Of a stretch of 64,000 nucleotides of DNA, positions 37,945 through 46,590 are shown piece by piece (positions within the stretch are counted from its first letter, which is position 1; the number at the start of each line of letters is the position of its first letter). Source of the DNA: Serratia proteamaculans. GTDB taxonomy: Bacteria; Pseudomonadota; Gammaproteobacteria; Enterobacterales; Enterobacteriaceae. Made by a program: the position numbers and the translations under genes. A model generated the notes under the pieces. That model saw nothing but the letters and a program-made list of their open reading frames with translations, did no database searches and was not told the DNA's origin. Location of the stretch: the NCBI RefSeq assembly GCF_008830365.1, contig NZ_WBKI01000006.1:62001-126000 (forward strand), given 5' to 3'.

Positions 37945-40278
37945 ATGAATGACCCACTGAGCCGCATTATTGCAACAGAACTGCAGGCCCGGCCGGAGCA
38001 AGTTGACTCCGCCATCCGTCTGCTGGATGAAGGTAATACCGTGCCCTTTATTGCACGCTATCGTAAGGAAGTCACCGGGGGTTTGGACGATACCCAACTG
38101 CGCCAGCTGGAAACCCGCCTGGGTTATCTGCGTGAACTGGAAGACCGCCGTCAGACCATCCTTAAATCGATCGACGAGCAGGGCAAACTGACCGAACAGC
38201 TGGCGGGGGCGATCACCGCCACGCAAAGCAAAACCGAACTCGAAGACCTCTACCTGCCTTACAAACCCAAGCGTCGTACCCGTGGACAGATCGCCATCGA
38301 AGCCGGTCTGGCCCCATTGGCGGACAGCCTGTGGCAGGATCCTCAGCAGCAGCCGGAAACGTTGGCCGAAGGCTACGTTGACGCCGACAAAGGCGTGGCG
38401 GACGTGAAAGCCGCCCTCGACGGGGCGCGTTACATCCTGATGGAGCGCTTCGCTGAAGACGCTGCGCTGCTGGCCAAGGTTCGTAATTACCTGTGGAAGC
38501 ATGCGCATCTGGTCTCCAAAGTGGTGGAAGGCAAAGAAGAAGCCGGCGCGAAATTCCGCGACTACTTCGATCACCATGAACCTATTGCCCAGGTGCCTTC
38601 ACACCGTGCGCTGGCCATGTTCCGTGGCCGCAACGAAGGCGTGCTGCAACTGGCGCTGAACGCCGACCCACAGTTTGAAGAAGCTCCGCGTGAAAGTCAG
38701 GCGGAACAGATCATCATCAGCCATCTCGATCTGCGCCTGAATAACGCCCCGGCAGATGCCTGGCGCAAAGCCGTGGTCAACTGGACCTGGCGCATCAAGG
38801 TGCTGCTGCATCTGGAAACCGAACTGATGAGTACCGTGCGCGAACGTGCGGAAGATGAAGCAATCAACGTCTTCGCCCGCAACATGCACGATCTGATGAT
38901 GGCCGCACCGGCCGGCATGCGCGCAACCATGGGGCTGGATCCGGGCTTGCGTACCGGGGTGAAAGTGGCGGTGGTGGATGCCACCGGCAAACTGGTCGCC
39001 ACCGACACCGTCTATCCGCACACCGGCCAGGCCGCCAAAGCCGCGGCCATCGTCGCGGCACTGTGCATCAAACACAAAGTGGAACTGGTCGCCATCGGCA
39101 ACGGTACCGCATCGCGTGAGACCGAGCGTTTTTACCTTGATTTGCAACAGCAGTTCGGCGAAGTCAAAGCGCAGAAAGTGATCGTCAGCGAAGCCGGTGC
39201 CTCGGTGTATTCCGCCTCCGAACTGGCGGCACTGGAATTCCCTAACCTCGACGTCTCGCTGCGTGGCGCCGTCTCTATCGCCCGCCGCCTGCAGGATCCG
39301 CTGGCCGAGCTGGTGAAAATCGATCCGAAATCCATCGGTGTCGGTCAGTACCAACACGATGTCAGCCAAAGCCAACTGGCGAAAAAGCTGGATTCGGTGG
39401 TTGAAGACTGCGTGAACGCCGTTGGGGTCGATCTGAACACCGCCTCAGTGCCGCTGCTGGCCCGCGTGGCTGGCCTGACGCGCATGATGGCGCAGAATAT
39501 CGTCACCTGGCGTGATGAGAACGGCCGTTTCAGCAACCGTGAACAGCTGTTGAAAGTCAGCCGTCTGGGGCCAAAAGCCTTTGAGCAGTGCGCCGGCTTC
39601 CTGCGTATTAACCACGGCGAAAACCCACTGGATGCCTCGACCGTTCACCCGGAAACTTACCCGGTAGTCGAACGCATTCTGGCTGCCACCCACCAGGCAC
39701 TGCAGGATCTGATGGGTAACCCGGTAGCGGTGCGCAGCCTTAAGGCCAGCGATTTCACCGACGAGAAGTTCGGCATGCCAACGGTGACCGACATCCTGAA
39801 GGAGCTGGAGAAACCGGGCCGCGATCCGCGCCCTGAATTCAAAACCGCCACCTTCGCTGAAGGCGTTGAAACCCTCAATGACCTGCAGCCGGGCATGATC
39901 CTGGAAGGTTCGGTGACCAACGTGACCAACTTCGGTGCCTTTGTGGATATCGGCGTGCATCAGGACGGCCTGGTACATATCTCCTCGCTGGCGGACAAGT
40001 TTGTCGAAGATCCACACACCGTGGTGAAAGCCGGCGACGTCGTCAAAGTGAAGGTGATGGAAGTTGACCTTCAGCGCAAACGCATCGCGCTGAGCATGCG
40101 TCTGGACGAGCAACCGGGGGAAGGTTCGCCGCGCCGTGGCAGCAATTCCGCCCCGGCCAAGGACAATACAAACCGGGCACCGGCCAATAAGGCCAAACCG
40201 CGTGGCGGCAACAATACCTCGGCGGGTAACAGCGCCATGGGTGATGCGCTGGCGGCGGCATTCGGCAAAAAATCTTAA
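37945..40278 (+). CDS. tex: Tex-family RNA-binding transcription accessory protein (YhgF)
   Basis: 777 residues. Start at 37945 ([20 protein letters not shown]), not the longer frame from 37846 that runs through the structured region. Order: helical N-terminal domain, YqgF/RNase H-like domain ([20 protein letters not shown]), helix-hairpin-helix pair ([20 protein letters not shown]), and a C-terminal S1 domain ([31 protein letters not shown]). A low-complexity tail rich in Asn, Arg and Ala follows. Tex binds RNA and affects transcription; in some pathogens it affects toxin and virulence expression. Confidence 0.95.
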   Translation: MNDPLSRIIATELQARPEQVDSAIRLLDEGNTVPFIARYRKEVTGGLDDTQLRQLETRLGYLRELEDRRQTILKSIDEQGKLTEQLAGAITATQSKTELEDLYLPYKPKRRTRGQIAIEAGLAPLADSLWQDPQQQPETLAEGYVDADKGVADVKAALDGARYILMERFAEDAALLAKVRNYLWKHAHLVSKVVEGKEEAGAKFRDYFDHHEPIAQVPSHRALAMFRGRNEGVLQLALNADPQFEEAPRESQAEQIIISHLDLRLNNAPADAWRKAVVNWTWRIKVLLHLETELMSTVRERAEDEAINVFARNMHDLMMAAPAGMRATMGLDPGLRTGVKVAVVDATGKLVATDTVYPHTGQAAKAAAIVAALCIKHKVELVAIGNGTASRETERFYLDLQQQFGEVKAQKVIVSEAGASVYSASELAALEFPNLDVSLRGAVSIARRLQDPLAELVKIDPKSIGVGQYQHDVSQSQLAKKLDSVVEDCVNAVGVDLNTASVPLLARVAGLTRMMAQNIVTWRDENGRFSNREQLLKVSRLGPKAFEQCAGFLRINHGENPLDASTVHPETYPVVERILAATHQALQDLMGNPVAVRSLKASDFTDEKFGMPTVTDILKELEKPGRDPRPEFKTATFAEGVETLNDLQPGMILEGSVTNVTNFGAFVDIGVHQDGLVHISSLADKFVEDPHTVVKAGDVVKVKVMEVDLQRKRIALSMRLDEQPGEGSPRRGSNSAPAKDNTNRAPANKAKPRGGNNTSAGNSAMGDALAAAFGKKS

Positions 40279-40307
40279 TCAGACCCTAACCCGGCGAATG
40301 GGATGCA

Positions 40308-40331
40308 GGGCGGAGTTCACTCCGCCCTTTC
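40308..40331 (+). terminator. Terminator after tex
   Basis: GGGCGGAG / CTCCGCCC stem with a TTCA loop, followed by TTTCC. Confidence 0.75.
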
Positions 40332-40770
40332 CTGCCGAAATATCCCCGCGATTTTTGACCCGCCTCAATAAACCTGTATTTTTCTCTAATCTTACCAACG
40401 GCTATAACGCCCCCATGTTTTAGGTCTGAAAATAGCGTTGTATCGCCATCGATTAACACCGTTATTAACATCATGTTCCCATTTCGCCATTTCCCAGAGA
40501 AACACAAATAGTTACCGCTCGTATTCAGTCGACGAGATGTTGCCAAATAAATACCAATATGGGTGCTAACCGATCAAAGCTGCCGAATTTGTCGCTAATT
40601 TTTTCAAACTGGAAAAAATCACTACAATCACGTAACTGATTTAACTCACCATTCGCATTTGCGCCCCGCCAAACCGGGTGATAAAAGTAGTCCTGTCAGG
40701 CGGTCTCGATGGTTAAATGTGTTCGCCACAACTTTTGGTTACCAATACCCCTATTTTTTGTATTGAATAC

Positions 40771-40789
40771 GATAATGATTCTCACTATT
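40771..40789 (+). promoter_or_regulatory. Fur box upstream of feoA
   Basis: GATAATGATTCTCACTATT matches 15 of 19 bases of the classical Fur box (GATAATGATAATCATTATC). It is about 135 bp before feoA and predicts iron repression. Confidence 0.75.
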
Positions 40790-40921
40790 ATTATTGTGCG
40801 TGTTCACTGCATTACCTCATGGATTGAAAACGTCGGCAGCCCGTCATATTTACCGCGGCGCTTCCTTTGGAACGTTCTTTTATCATCATCGGCCCAATAA
40901 GCTGGGCTCAGGGAAGGTTAC

Positions 40922-41146
40922 ATGCATCTTCTGCCTAAACGGTCGTATAAGATCGCCGGCTTCGCCAATGAAATCGGCCCAGCCTACCGCCAGAAACTGT
41001 TATCACTCGGCATGCTGCCGGGCTCGTCGTTTGAAGTGGTACGCGTCGCACCACTGGGTGATCCCATAGAAATTAAAACCCGCCGCGTCAGTCTGGTGCT
41101 GCGCAGGAAAGATCTGGCCCTGATCCTGCTCGACGACCCATCCTGA
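40922..41146 (+). CDS. feoA: Ferrous iron transport protein A
   Basis: 74 residues, SH3-like cytoplasmic protein. [20 protein letters not shown] and [20 protein letters not shown] are typical. It assists FeoB in Fe(II) uptake. The ATG at 40922 follows the -AGGTTAC- ribosome site region. feoB starts 71 bases later. Confidence 0.95.
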   Translation: MHLLPKRSYKIAGFANEIGPAYRQKLLSLGMLPGSSFEVVRVAPLGDPIEIKTRRVSLVLRRKDLALILLDDPS

Positions 41147-41217
41147 CGCGGAGTCGCCTTGCCTTGGCCTCGCGCATCGCCTGGCCCCATTTCCCTTGAC
41201 TGATATCACGCAACATT

Positions 41218-43533
41218 ATGAAAAAACTCACTATTGGCTTAATAGGAAATCCTAATTCCGGTAAGACTACGCTGTTTAACCAGCTGACCGGGGCGCGCCA
41301 GCGGGTCGGTAACTGGGCGGGCGTGACGGTGGAGCGTAAAGAAGGCCTGTTCACCACGCCGCAATCCCAGGTCAAACTGGTCGATCTGCCCGGCACCTAC
41401 TCCCTGACCACCATCTCGGAGCAAACCTCACTCGACGAGCAGATCGCCTGCCACTACATTCTGAGCGGCGACGCCGACCTGCTGATCAACGTGGTCGACG
41501 CTTCCAACCTGGAACGCAACCTGTACCTGACGCTGCAACTGCTGGAGCTGGGCATTCCCTGCATCGTCGCGCTGAACATGCTGGATATCGCCAGAAGTCA
41601 AAAAATTGATATTGATATCGCCGCCCTGTCCGCACGCCTCGGCTGTCCGGTGGTACCGCTGATCTCCACCAAGGCCGATGGTATTGGCGTACTCAAGCAG
41701 ATGATCGACAATCATCAGTTCAACGAATTGAAAGCGCTGGTGCTCTACCCGCCGGTGCTGCTGAAAGAAATGACCACGTTGAGCGATGCCATGCCACAGA
41801 ACCTGCCAAGTGAGCAGCGCCGCTGGCTGGCACTGCAGATGCTGGAAGGCGATATCTACAGCCATACTCTAGCCGGCCCGGCGGCGGCCCTGCTGCCGGC
41901 AGCCAGAGAGGCACTGCGACAACAGCAACAGGAAGACCCGGCATTAGTCATCGCCGATGCGCGCTATCAGTCGATCGCCACTCTGTGTGACGCCGTCAGC
42001 AATTCGCAGCAGGCGATACCAAACCGCCTGACCGAAGCCCTGGATAAAGTGATCCTCAACCGCTGGCTGGGAGTGCCGATCTTCCTGCTGGTGATGTATC
42101 TGATGTTCCTGCTGGCAATCAACCTTGGTGGTGCGCTGCAGCCAATTTTCGATATCGGTTCTGCGGCCATCTTTATACAAGGCATTCAATGGCTGGGTTA
42201 CACCCTGCATTTCCCTGAATGGCTGACTATTTTCCTGGCACAGGGGGTCGGTGGCGGTATCAACACCGTGCTGCCACTGGTGCCGCAAATCGGCATGATG
42301 TACCTGTTCCTGTCGTTCCTCGAAGACTCGGGCTACATGGCTCGGGCAGCCTTCGTGATGGATCGCCTGATGCAGGCACTCGGGTTGCCCGGGAAATCTT
42401 TCGTGCCGCTGATTGTCGGCTTTGGCTGCAACGTGCCATCCATCATGGGCGCACGCACCCTGGATGCGCAACGCGAACGCCTGATTACCATCATGATGGC
42501 CCCCTTCATGTCGTGCGGTGCCCGGTTGGCCATCTTCGCCGTCTTTGCCGCCGCCTTCTTCGGTCAGGACGGGGCGGGCGTGGTGTTCTCTTTGTATATG
42601 CTCGGCATTGTGGTGGCGATCCTCACCGGATTGGTGCTGAAGTACACCATCATGCGCGGCGAAGCCTCACCCTTCGTCATGGAACTGCCGGTCTACCACG
42701 TGCCACATCTGAAAAGCCTGCTGCTGCAAACCTGGCAGCGACTGAAAGGCTTCGTCCTGCGTGCCGGTAAGGTGATCGTGATTGCCAGCATCTTCATTGG
42801 CGGCCTGAACAGCTTTTCGTTCAGCGGCAAACCGGTAGATAACATCAATGATTCCGCACTGGCGTCGGTGTCCAAGGTGCTGACACCGCTGCTGCAACCG
42901 ATGGGCGTGCACAATGATAACTGGCAGGCCACCGTCGGTCTGGTAACCGGCGCCATGGCGAAGGAAGTGGTAGTCGGCACACTGAACACGCTGTACACCG
43001 CCGAACATATCAATAATACCGAATTTGATGCCACCAACTTTAACCTGCTGGACGAACTGGGCGGAGCACTGAATACCACCTGGCAGGGGCTGAAAGACAC
43101 CTTCAGCCTGAGCGTGCTGTCCAACCCGATTGAGGCCAGCAAGGGCGATGGGGAAATGGACGTCGGCTCAATGGGCGTGATGAGCAGTAAATTCGGCTCC
43201 GGGGTTTCCGCCTACAGCTACCTGATTTTCGTGTTGCTTTACGTCCCTTGTGTCTCGGTCATGGGGGCTATCGCCCGTGAATCCAGCCGCGGCTGGATGA
43301 CCTTCTCCATTCTCTGGGGGCTGAATGTCGCTTACTCCCTGGCCACGCTGTTTTATCAGGTCGCCACCTTCAGCCAGCATCCGCAGTACAGCCTGACAGC
43401 AATCGCCATTGTGGTGCTGTTCAATCTGTTGATTCTGTTCGGCCTGCGTCGGGCACGCAGCCGGGTAACGGTGCGGCTGGGCAATGCTACACCAGCAACC
43501 TGTTGCCAGGGTGCCAAGGGGGACTGTCACTGA
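41218..43533 (+). CDS. feoB: Ferrous iron transporter FeoB
   Basis: 771 residues. N-terminal GTPase (G1 GNPNSGKTTLFNQL, G3 DLPGTYSL, G4 NMLD), helical GDI-like spacer, then a polytopic membrane domain with the paired gate repeats (ILAQ... RAAFVMDRLMQALGLPGKSF, GFGCNVPSIMGARTL, with the conserved cysteine). It drives Fe(II) uptake under anaerobic or acidic conditions. The gene overlaps feoC by one base (TGATG). Confidence 0.97.
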   Translation: MKKLTIGLIGNPNSGKTTLFNQLTGARQRVGNWAGVTVERKEGLFTTPQSQVKLVDLPGTYSLTTISEQTSLDEQIACHYILSGDADLLINVVDASNLERNLYLTLQLLELGIPCIVALNMLDIARSQKIDIDIAALSARLGCPVVPLISTKADGIGVLKQMIDNHQFNELKALVLYPPVLLKEMTTLSDAMPQNLPSEQRRWLALQMLEGDIYSHTLAGPAAALLPAAREALRQQQQEDPALVIADARYQSIATLCDAVSNSQQAIPNRLTEALDKVILNRWLGVPIFLLVMYLMFLLAINLGGALQPIFDIGSAAIFIQGIQWLGYTLHFPEWLTIFLAQGVGGGINTVLPLVPQIGMMYLFLSFLEDSGYMARAAFVMDRLMQALGLPGKSFVPLIVGFGCNVPSIMGARTLDAQRERLITIMMAPFMSCGARLAIFAVFAAAFFGQDGAGVVFSLYMLGIVVAILTGLVLKYTIMRGEASPFVMELPVYHVPHLKSLLLQTWQRLKGFVLRAGKVIVIASIFIGGLNSFSFSGKPVDNINDSALASVSKVLTPLLQPMGVHNDNWQATVGLVTGAMAKEVVVGTLNTLYTAEHINNTEFDATNFNLLDELGGALNTTWQGLKDTFSLSVLSNPIEASKGDGEMDVGSMGVMSSKFGSGVSAYSYLIFVLLYVPCVSVMGAIARESSRGWMTFSILWGLNVAYSLATLFYQVATFSQHPQYSLTAIAIVVLFNLLILFGLRRARSRVTVRLGNATPATCCQGAKGDCH

Positions 43534-43772
43534 TGGCCGGCCTGCTGCAGATCCGTGATGCATTGGCGCTGCACGGCAACGTGCAAGCGCTTCAACTCAG
43601 CCGTCAGTTGGCGGCCCCGCTGCCGTTAGTGCAGGCCATGCTGGAGCGTTTAATCGCGATGGGGAAAGTGGAGCGTATCGAGCAGGATAACAGCGCCTGC
43701 CTGAGTGGCAGTTGTAAAAGCTGCCCAGAGGGCCAGGGATGCAGTACGGTGGTCTATCGTTTGAAGTCATAA
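43533..43772 (+). CDS. feoC: Fe-S-dependent protein FeoC
   Basis: 79 residues, winged-helix fold with a cysteine cluster (CLSGSCKSCPEGQGC) that in relatives binds zinc or a [4Fe-4S] and responds to oxygen. The start MAGLLQIRDAL at 43533 matches E. coli FeoC. It protects FeoB from proteolysis in Salmonella when oxygen is low. Third gene of feoABC. Confidence 0.94.
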   Translation: MAGLLQIRDALALHGNVQALQLSRQLAAPLPLVQAMLERLIAMGKVERIEQDNSACLSGSCKSCPEGQGCSTVVYRLKS

Positions 43773-43777
43773 GGATC

Positions 43778-43800
43778 GGGGCGCGGCACAGGCGCGCCCC
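43778..43800. terminator. Hairpin between feoC and the DUF1471 gene
   Basis: GGGGCGCG / CGCGCCCC stem with a 7-base loop, shared by convergent genes. The T-run is poor. Confidence 0.65.
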
Positions 43801-43814
43801 TGTTCAATCAATCG

Positions 43815-44099
43815 TTATTGCTTGTCTTTATACACGTCAGCGATAGCACTGAACTTGCCGTGCTCACGGCCAGCCAGAATTACGTAGTATTGCCCGCCTT
43901 TTTCATCAGCCAGTTTGGACAGCTCTTCTTTTGCATCCATTGGCGACGTGGTTTGTGCGGTAGTGGTTACTGTACCCACTTTCTCGTATTTACCCGGATT
44001 CTTGTCCAGATCTTCCTTAGTCAGCAGGGTCGCTGCCAGGGTGCTGAAAGACACAGAACCTACAACTAACGCGGCAATAATCATTTTCAAAGATTTCAT
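43815..44099 (-). CDS. Small secreted DUF1471 (YhcN/BhsA/McbA-like) protein
   Basis: 94 residues from the ATG at 44099, with AGAGG upstream. A signal peptide (MKSLKMIIAALVVGSVSFSTLA A, about 23 residues) precedes a mature domain with KYEKVGTVTTTAQTTSPMDA KEELSKLADEKGGQYYVILA, the pattern of DUF1471 proteins. These are stress-induced periplasmic or outer-membrane proteins affecting surface properties and biofilm. Which paralogue it is cannot be decided. It is convergent with feoABC and is not part of this neighbourhood in E. coli as I recall it. Confidence 0.85.
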   Translation of the reverse strand: MKSLKMIIAALVVGSVSFSTLAATLLTKEDLDKNPGKYEKVGTVTTTAQTTSPMDAKEELSKLADEKGGQYYVILAGREHGKFSAIADVYKDKQ

Positions 44100-44241
44100 T
44101 ACAATACCTCTCAATGGATAATTTATTTATTATGAAAACTGTCCAGGGTAAGTGCGCCATAATACCGGCTGCCGTGACATCTTCTGACCCCGTTGCTTTC
44201 CCTGACGAGAGCCGTTTTCCCAGAGACGAAACGCCAAAGTA

Positions 44242-44263
44242 AAAAAACCGTGAACGGTTTTTT
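44242..44263. terminator. Terminator downstream of bioH
   Basis: AAAAAACCG-TGAA-CGGTTTTTT: a 9-bp stem with A and T arms that can work in both directions. On the minus strand it ends the bioH transcript. Confidence 0.82.
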
Positions 44264-44345
44264 CATTTCCCAGCCAACGCAGTTACCCCCCTAAGTATCG
44301 GACAGGTTTATTTTTTATCCACTAAGCAGCTCTTTTTTTAACGCT

Positions 44346-45140
44346 TTATTGTGCGTTTTGGCAGCGGATCCCACTTTCGGCCACAAAGGTGCAGATAATT
44401 TCAGCGAATTCATCAGGCTGGGAAATAAATGGCGCATGGGCCGCTTTGGCAATGATGATTGAAGACGAGTGTGGCCAACTGACGTCGAGTAACCCGGCCA
44501 CCTTACGCGGCACTAATCCGTCCAGATGACCATAAACCCGCAACAAAGGCAGCGACAACTGCGTCAACGCTTGACGCAAGTCAGCAGTCCGCAATATTTC
44601 AAGCCCACCGTTCAGGACTTCAACACTCGGCGTCGGCTGGTTAAGCACCACCGATTTCAGCAGGCGGGCGTCCTGCCGTGCGCTTTCCGTTCCCAGCGTC
44701 TGTAATGCCAGAAAACGCTCTACGGTACGCTGAAAATCCTGACTCAACTGATGCTGAAAACCGCTCAGTACTTCTGGGCGGATCCCCGGCCAGTCATCCT
44801 GTGCCGTAAAGCAGGGCGAAGAGGCCACGGTGATCAGCCCACGTACCCGCAGCGGTTGCATCAGCGCTATCTGACTCGCCACCAGCCCGCCGAGCGACCA
44901 GCCTAGCCACCATGCCTGGGCCGGCGCGGCATCCAACACGATTTCCGCCATTTTCTCGAGCGACATGGCAGCAAACCCCTGGCTGCGGCCATAGCCCGGC
45001 AAATCGACCAAATGCAGGCGAAAATGCGGCGTCAGTCGCTCAAGCATGCAACTCCACACTTCTGCATTCAGTCCCCAGCCGTGCAGCAGCACAAGATCGC
45101 GATCGCCTTCACCTATTGTTTGCCAGTACAACGCTGTCAT
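44346..45140 (-). CDS. bioH: Pimeloyl-ACP methyl ester carboxylesterase
   Basis: 264 residues, alpha/beta hydrolase. The nucleophile Ser82 is in [14 protein letters not shown], with Asp in [10 protein letters not shown] and His in [12 protein letters not shown]. It frees pimeloyl-ACP from its methyl ester in biotin synthesis. Divergent from gntX with only 42 bp between the starts. The length exceeds E. coli BioH (256) by eight residues at the C-terminus. Confidence 0.95.
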   Translation of the reverse strand: MTALYWQTIGEGDRDLVLLHGWGLNAEVWSCMLERLTPHFRLHLVDLPGYGRSQGFAAMSLEKMAEIVLDAAPAQAWWLGWSLGGLVASQIALMQPLRVRGLITVASSPCFTAQDDWPGIRPEVLSGFQHQLSQDFQRTVERFLALQTLGTESARQDARLLKSVVLNQPTPSVEVLNGGLEILRTADLRQALTQLSLPLLRVYGHLDGLVPRKVAGLLDVSWPHSSSIIIAKAAHAPFISQPDEFAEIICTFVAESGIRCQNAQ

Positions 45141-45182
45141 CCGTTATTGTCCTTTCATTCTCATCCGTCAGGGAGGACGGCT

Positions 45183-45866
45183 ATGCTATCAATCTGCAGC
45201 CGCTGTTGGCTATGCCGACAACCATTGCATCTTAGTCGTCAGGGTATCTGCAGCTACTGCCTGCGCCAAATGGCCGCCAAACCGCTGTGCTGTCCCCGCT
45301 GCGGGCTGCCCGCCGGCGATACGGTATTGCCCTGTGGCCGCTGCCTGCAACAGCCGCCCCCCTGGCAGGCGTTGGTGTTCGTCAGCGACTACCAGGCCCC
45401 GTTGCGCCAACTGATCAAAAAATTCAAGTTTCAGCACGCGCCGGAACTGGCACCGCTGCTGGCACGGTTAATTTTGCTAAACTGGCAACGGGCGCATCGA
45501 GAGCAATATCTGAACAGACCCGATGTGATTTTAGCAGTACCCTTACAGGCTAAACGTTGCTGGCGTCGCGGCTATAACCAGAGCGATTTGCTGGCGCGGC
45601 CGCTGGCGTACTGGCTGGGCTGCGACTACCGCCCCGCCGCCCTGAGCCGGGTGCGTAAAACAGCCCCACAGCAACGGTTGCCGGCCCGTATGCGGCGGCG
45701 TAATCTACGCGGTGCATTTCGCTGCCATGAATCTTTGGCGGGTCGACACGTCGCCCTGCTGGACGATGTGGTGACGACGGGCAGTACGGTGGCAGAAATT
45801 TCCAGGTTGTTACAGCGGCAGGGAGTCGCATCAATACAGATTTGGTGCGTTTGCCGCACGTTGTAG
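45183..45866 (+). CDS. gntX: ComF/GntX-family phosphoribosyltransferase-like protein
   Basis: 227 residues from the ATG at 45183, with GGGAGGAC before it; the open frame to 45012 lies across bioH and is rejected. The N-terminus holds several Cys pairs (CSRCWLCRQPL, CSYC, CCPRCGLPAG, CGRCL) that form zinc ribbons, followed by a PRTase-like fold with the PRPP loop LLDDVVTTGSTVAEISRLL. In naturally competent species ComF takes part in DNA uptake; here the hof cluster is also intact. The E. coli gntX has weak phenotypes. Confidence 0.92.
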   Translation: MLSICSRCWLCRQPLHLSRQGICSYCLRQMAAKPLCCPRCGLPAGDTVLPCGRCLQQPPPWQALVFVSDYQAPLRQLIKKFKFQHAPELAPLLARLILLNWQRAHREQYLNRPDVILAVPLQAKRCWRRGYNQSDLLARPLAYWLGCDYRPAALSRVRKTAPQQRLPARMRRRNLRGAFRCHESLAGRHVALLDDVVTTGSTVAEISRLLQRQGVASIQIWCVCRTL

Positions 45867-45889
45867 TGCCAAGGCAATGGGCGTATTAT
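45861..45889 (+). promoter_or_regulatory. Candidate nfuA promoter
   Basis: TTGTAG (45861-45866), 17-bp spacer, TATTAT (45884-45889). The -35 includes the gntX stop codon. The distance to the nfuA ATG is about 45 bp. Confidence 0.6.
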
Positions 45890-45933
45890 AACCTAGTATA
45901 GAAGTCAACTATTTGAACTAACGAGCTAATGCC

Positions 45934-46509
45934 ATGATTCGTATAACAGATACTGCACAGGAACACTTTGCCAAACTGCTGGCAAATCAAGAGGAAGGCA
46001 CCCAAATCCGCGTATTCGTGATCAACCCGGGTACGCCTACAGCCGAATGCGGTGTCTCTTATTGCCCGCCGGACGCGGTTGAAGCGACAGACACCGAGCT
46101 GAAGTTCGAAAAGCTGTCCGCCTATATCGACGAACTGAGCAAACCTTATCTGGACGATGCCGAGATCGACTTCGTCACCGACCAACTGGGCTCGCAGCTG
46201 ACGCTGAAAGCGCCAAACGCAAAAATGCGTAAAGTGGACGACAACGCACCGCTGATGGAGCGTGTTGAATACGTACTGCAGTCACAGATCAACCCACAGC
46301 TGGCAGGTCACGGCGGCCGTGTTACGCTGATGGAAATCACTGATGACAGCCTGGCGATCCTGCAGTTCGGTGGCGGCTGTAACGGGTGTTCAATGGTCGA
46401 TGTGACCCTGAAGGAAGGCATCGAAAAAGAGCTGCTGCAGAAGTTCCCTGAACTGAAGGGCGTGCGCGATTTGACCGAGCATCAGCGCGGCGAGCACTCT
46501 TACTATTAA
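45934..46509 (+). CDS. nfuA: Fe-S biogenesis protein NfuA
   Basis: 191 residues. N-terminal A-type (IscA-like) domain lacking the usual three cysteines, then the Nfu domain with the cluster-binding CxxC in [20 protein letters not shown] (about residues 149-152). It delivers [4Fe-4S] clusters under oxidative stress or iron shortage. Length matches E. coli NfuA (191). Standard place after gntX. Confidence 0.97.
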   Translation: MIRITDTAQEHFAKLLANQEEGTQIRVFVINPGTPTAECGVSYCPPDAVEATDTELKFEKLSAYIDELSKPYLDDAEIDFVTDQLGSQLTLKAPNAKMRKVDDNAPLMERVEYVLQSQINPQLAGHGGRVTLMEITDDSLAILQFGGGCNGCSMVDVTLKEGIEKELLQKFPELKGVRDLTEHQRGEHSYY

Positions 46510-46545
46510 TCCCCTGTTTTAGGGCCTGATGCCCCACAGCGGATA

Positions 46546-46583
46546 AAAAATGCCGGATTCGGTTCGCCCAATCCGGCATTTTT
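46546..46583. terminator. Bidirectional terminator between nfuA and malQ
   Basis: A 14-bp stem AAAAATGCCGGATT / AATCCGGCATTTTT with a 10-base loop. Confidence 0.9.
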
Positions 46584-46590
46584 ACGTCAA

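Larger units (their letters stand above)
40279..40921. other. Intergenic region between tex and feoA
   Basis: 643 bp. It contains the tex terminator and, near the end, the Fur-controlled feoA promoter. A clearly AT-rich part lies at 40350-40640. Short frames here (40286-40546 minus, 40709-40900 plus) have no ribosome site or known domain. Confidence 0.55.

Noticed and set aside
40709-40900. 63-codon frame upstream of feoA
   Set aside because: It spans the Fur box and promoter and has no ribosome site; better explained as regulatory DNA.
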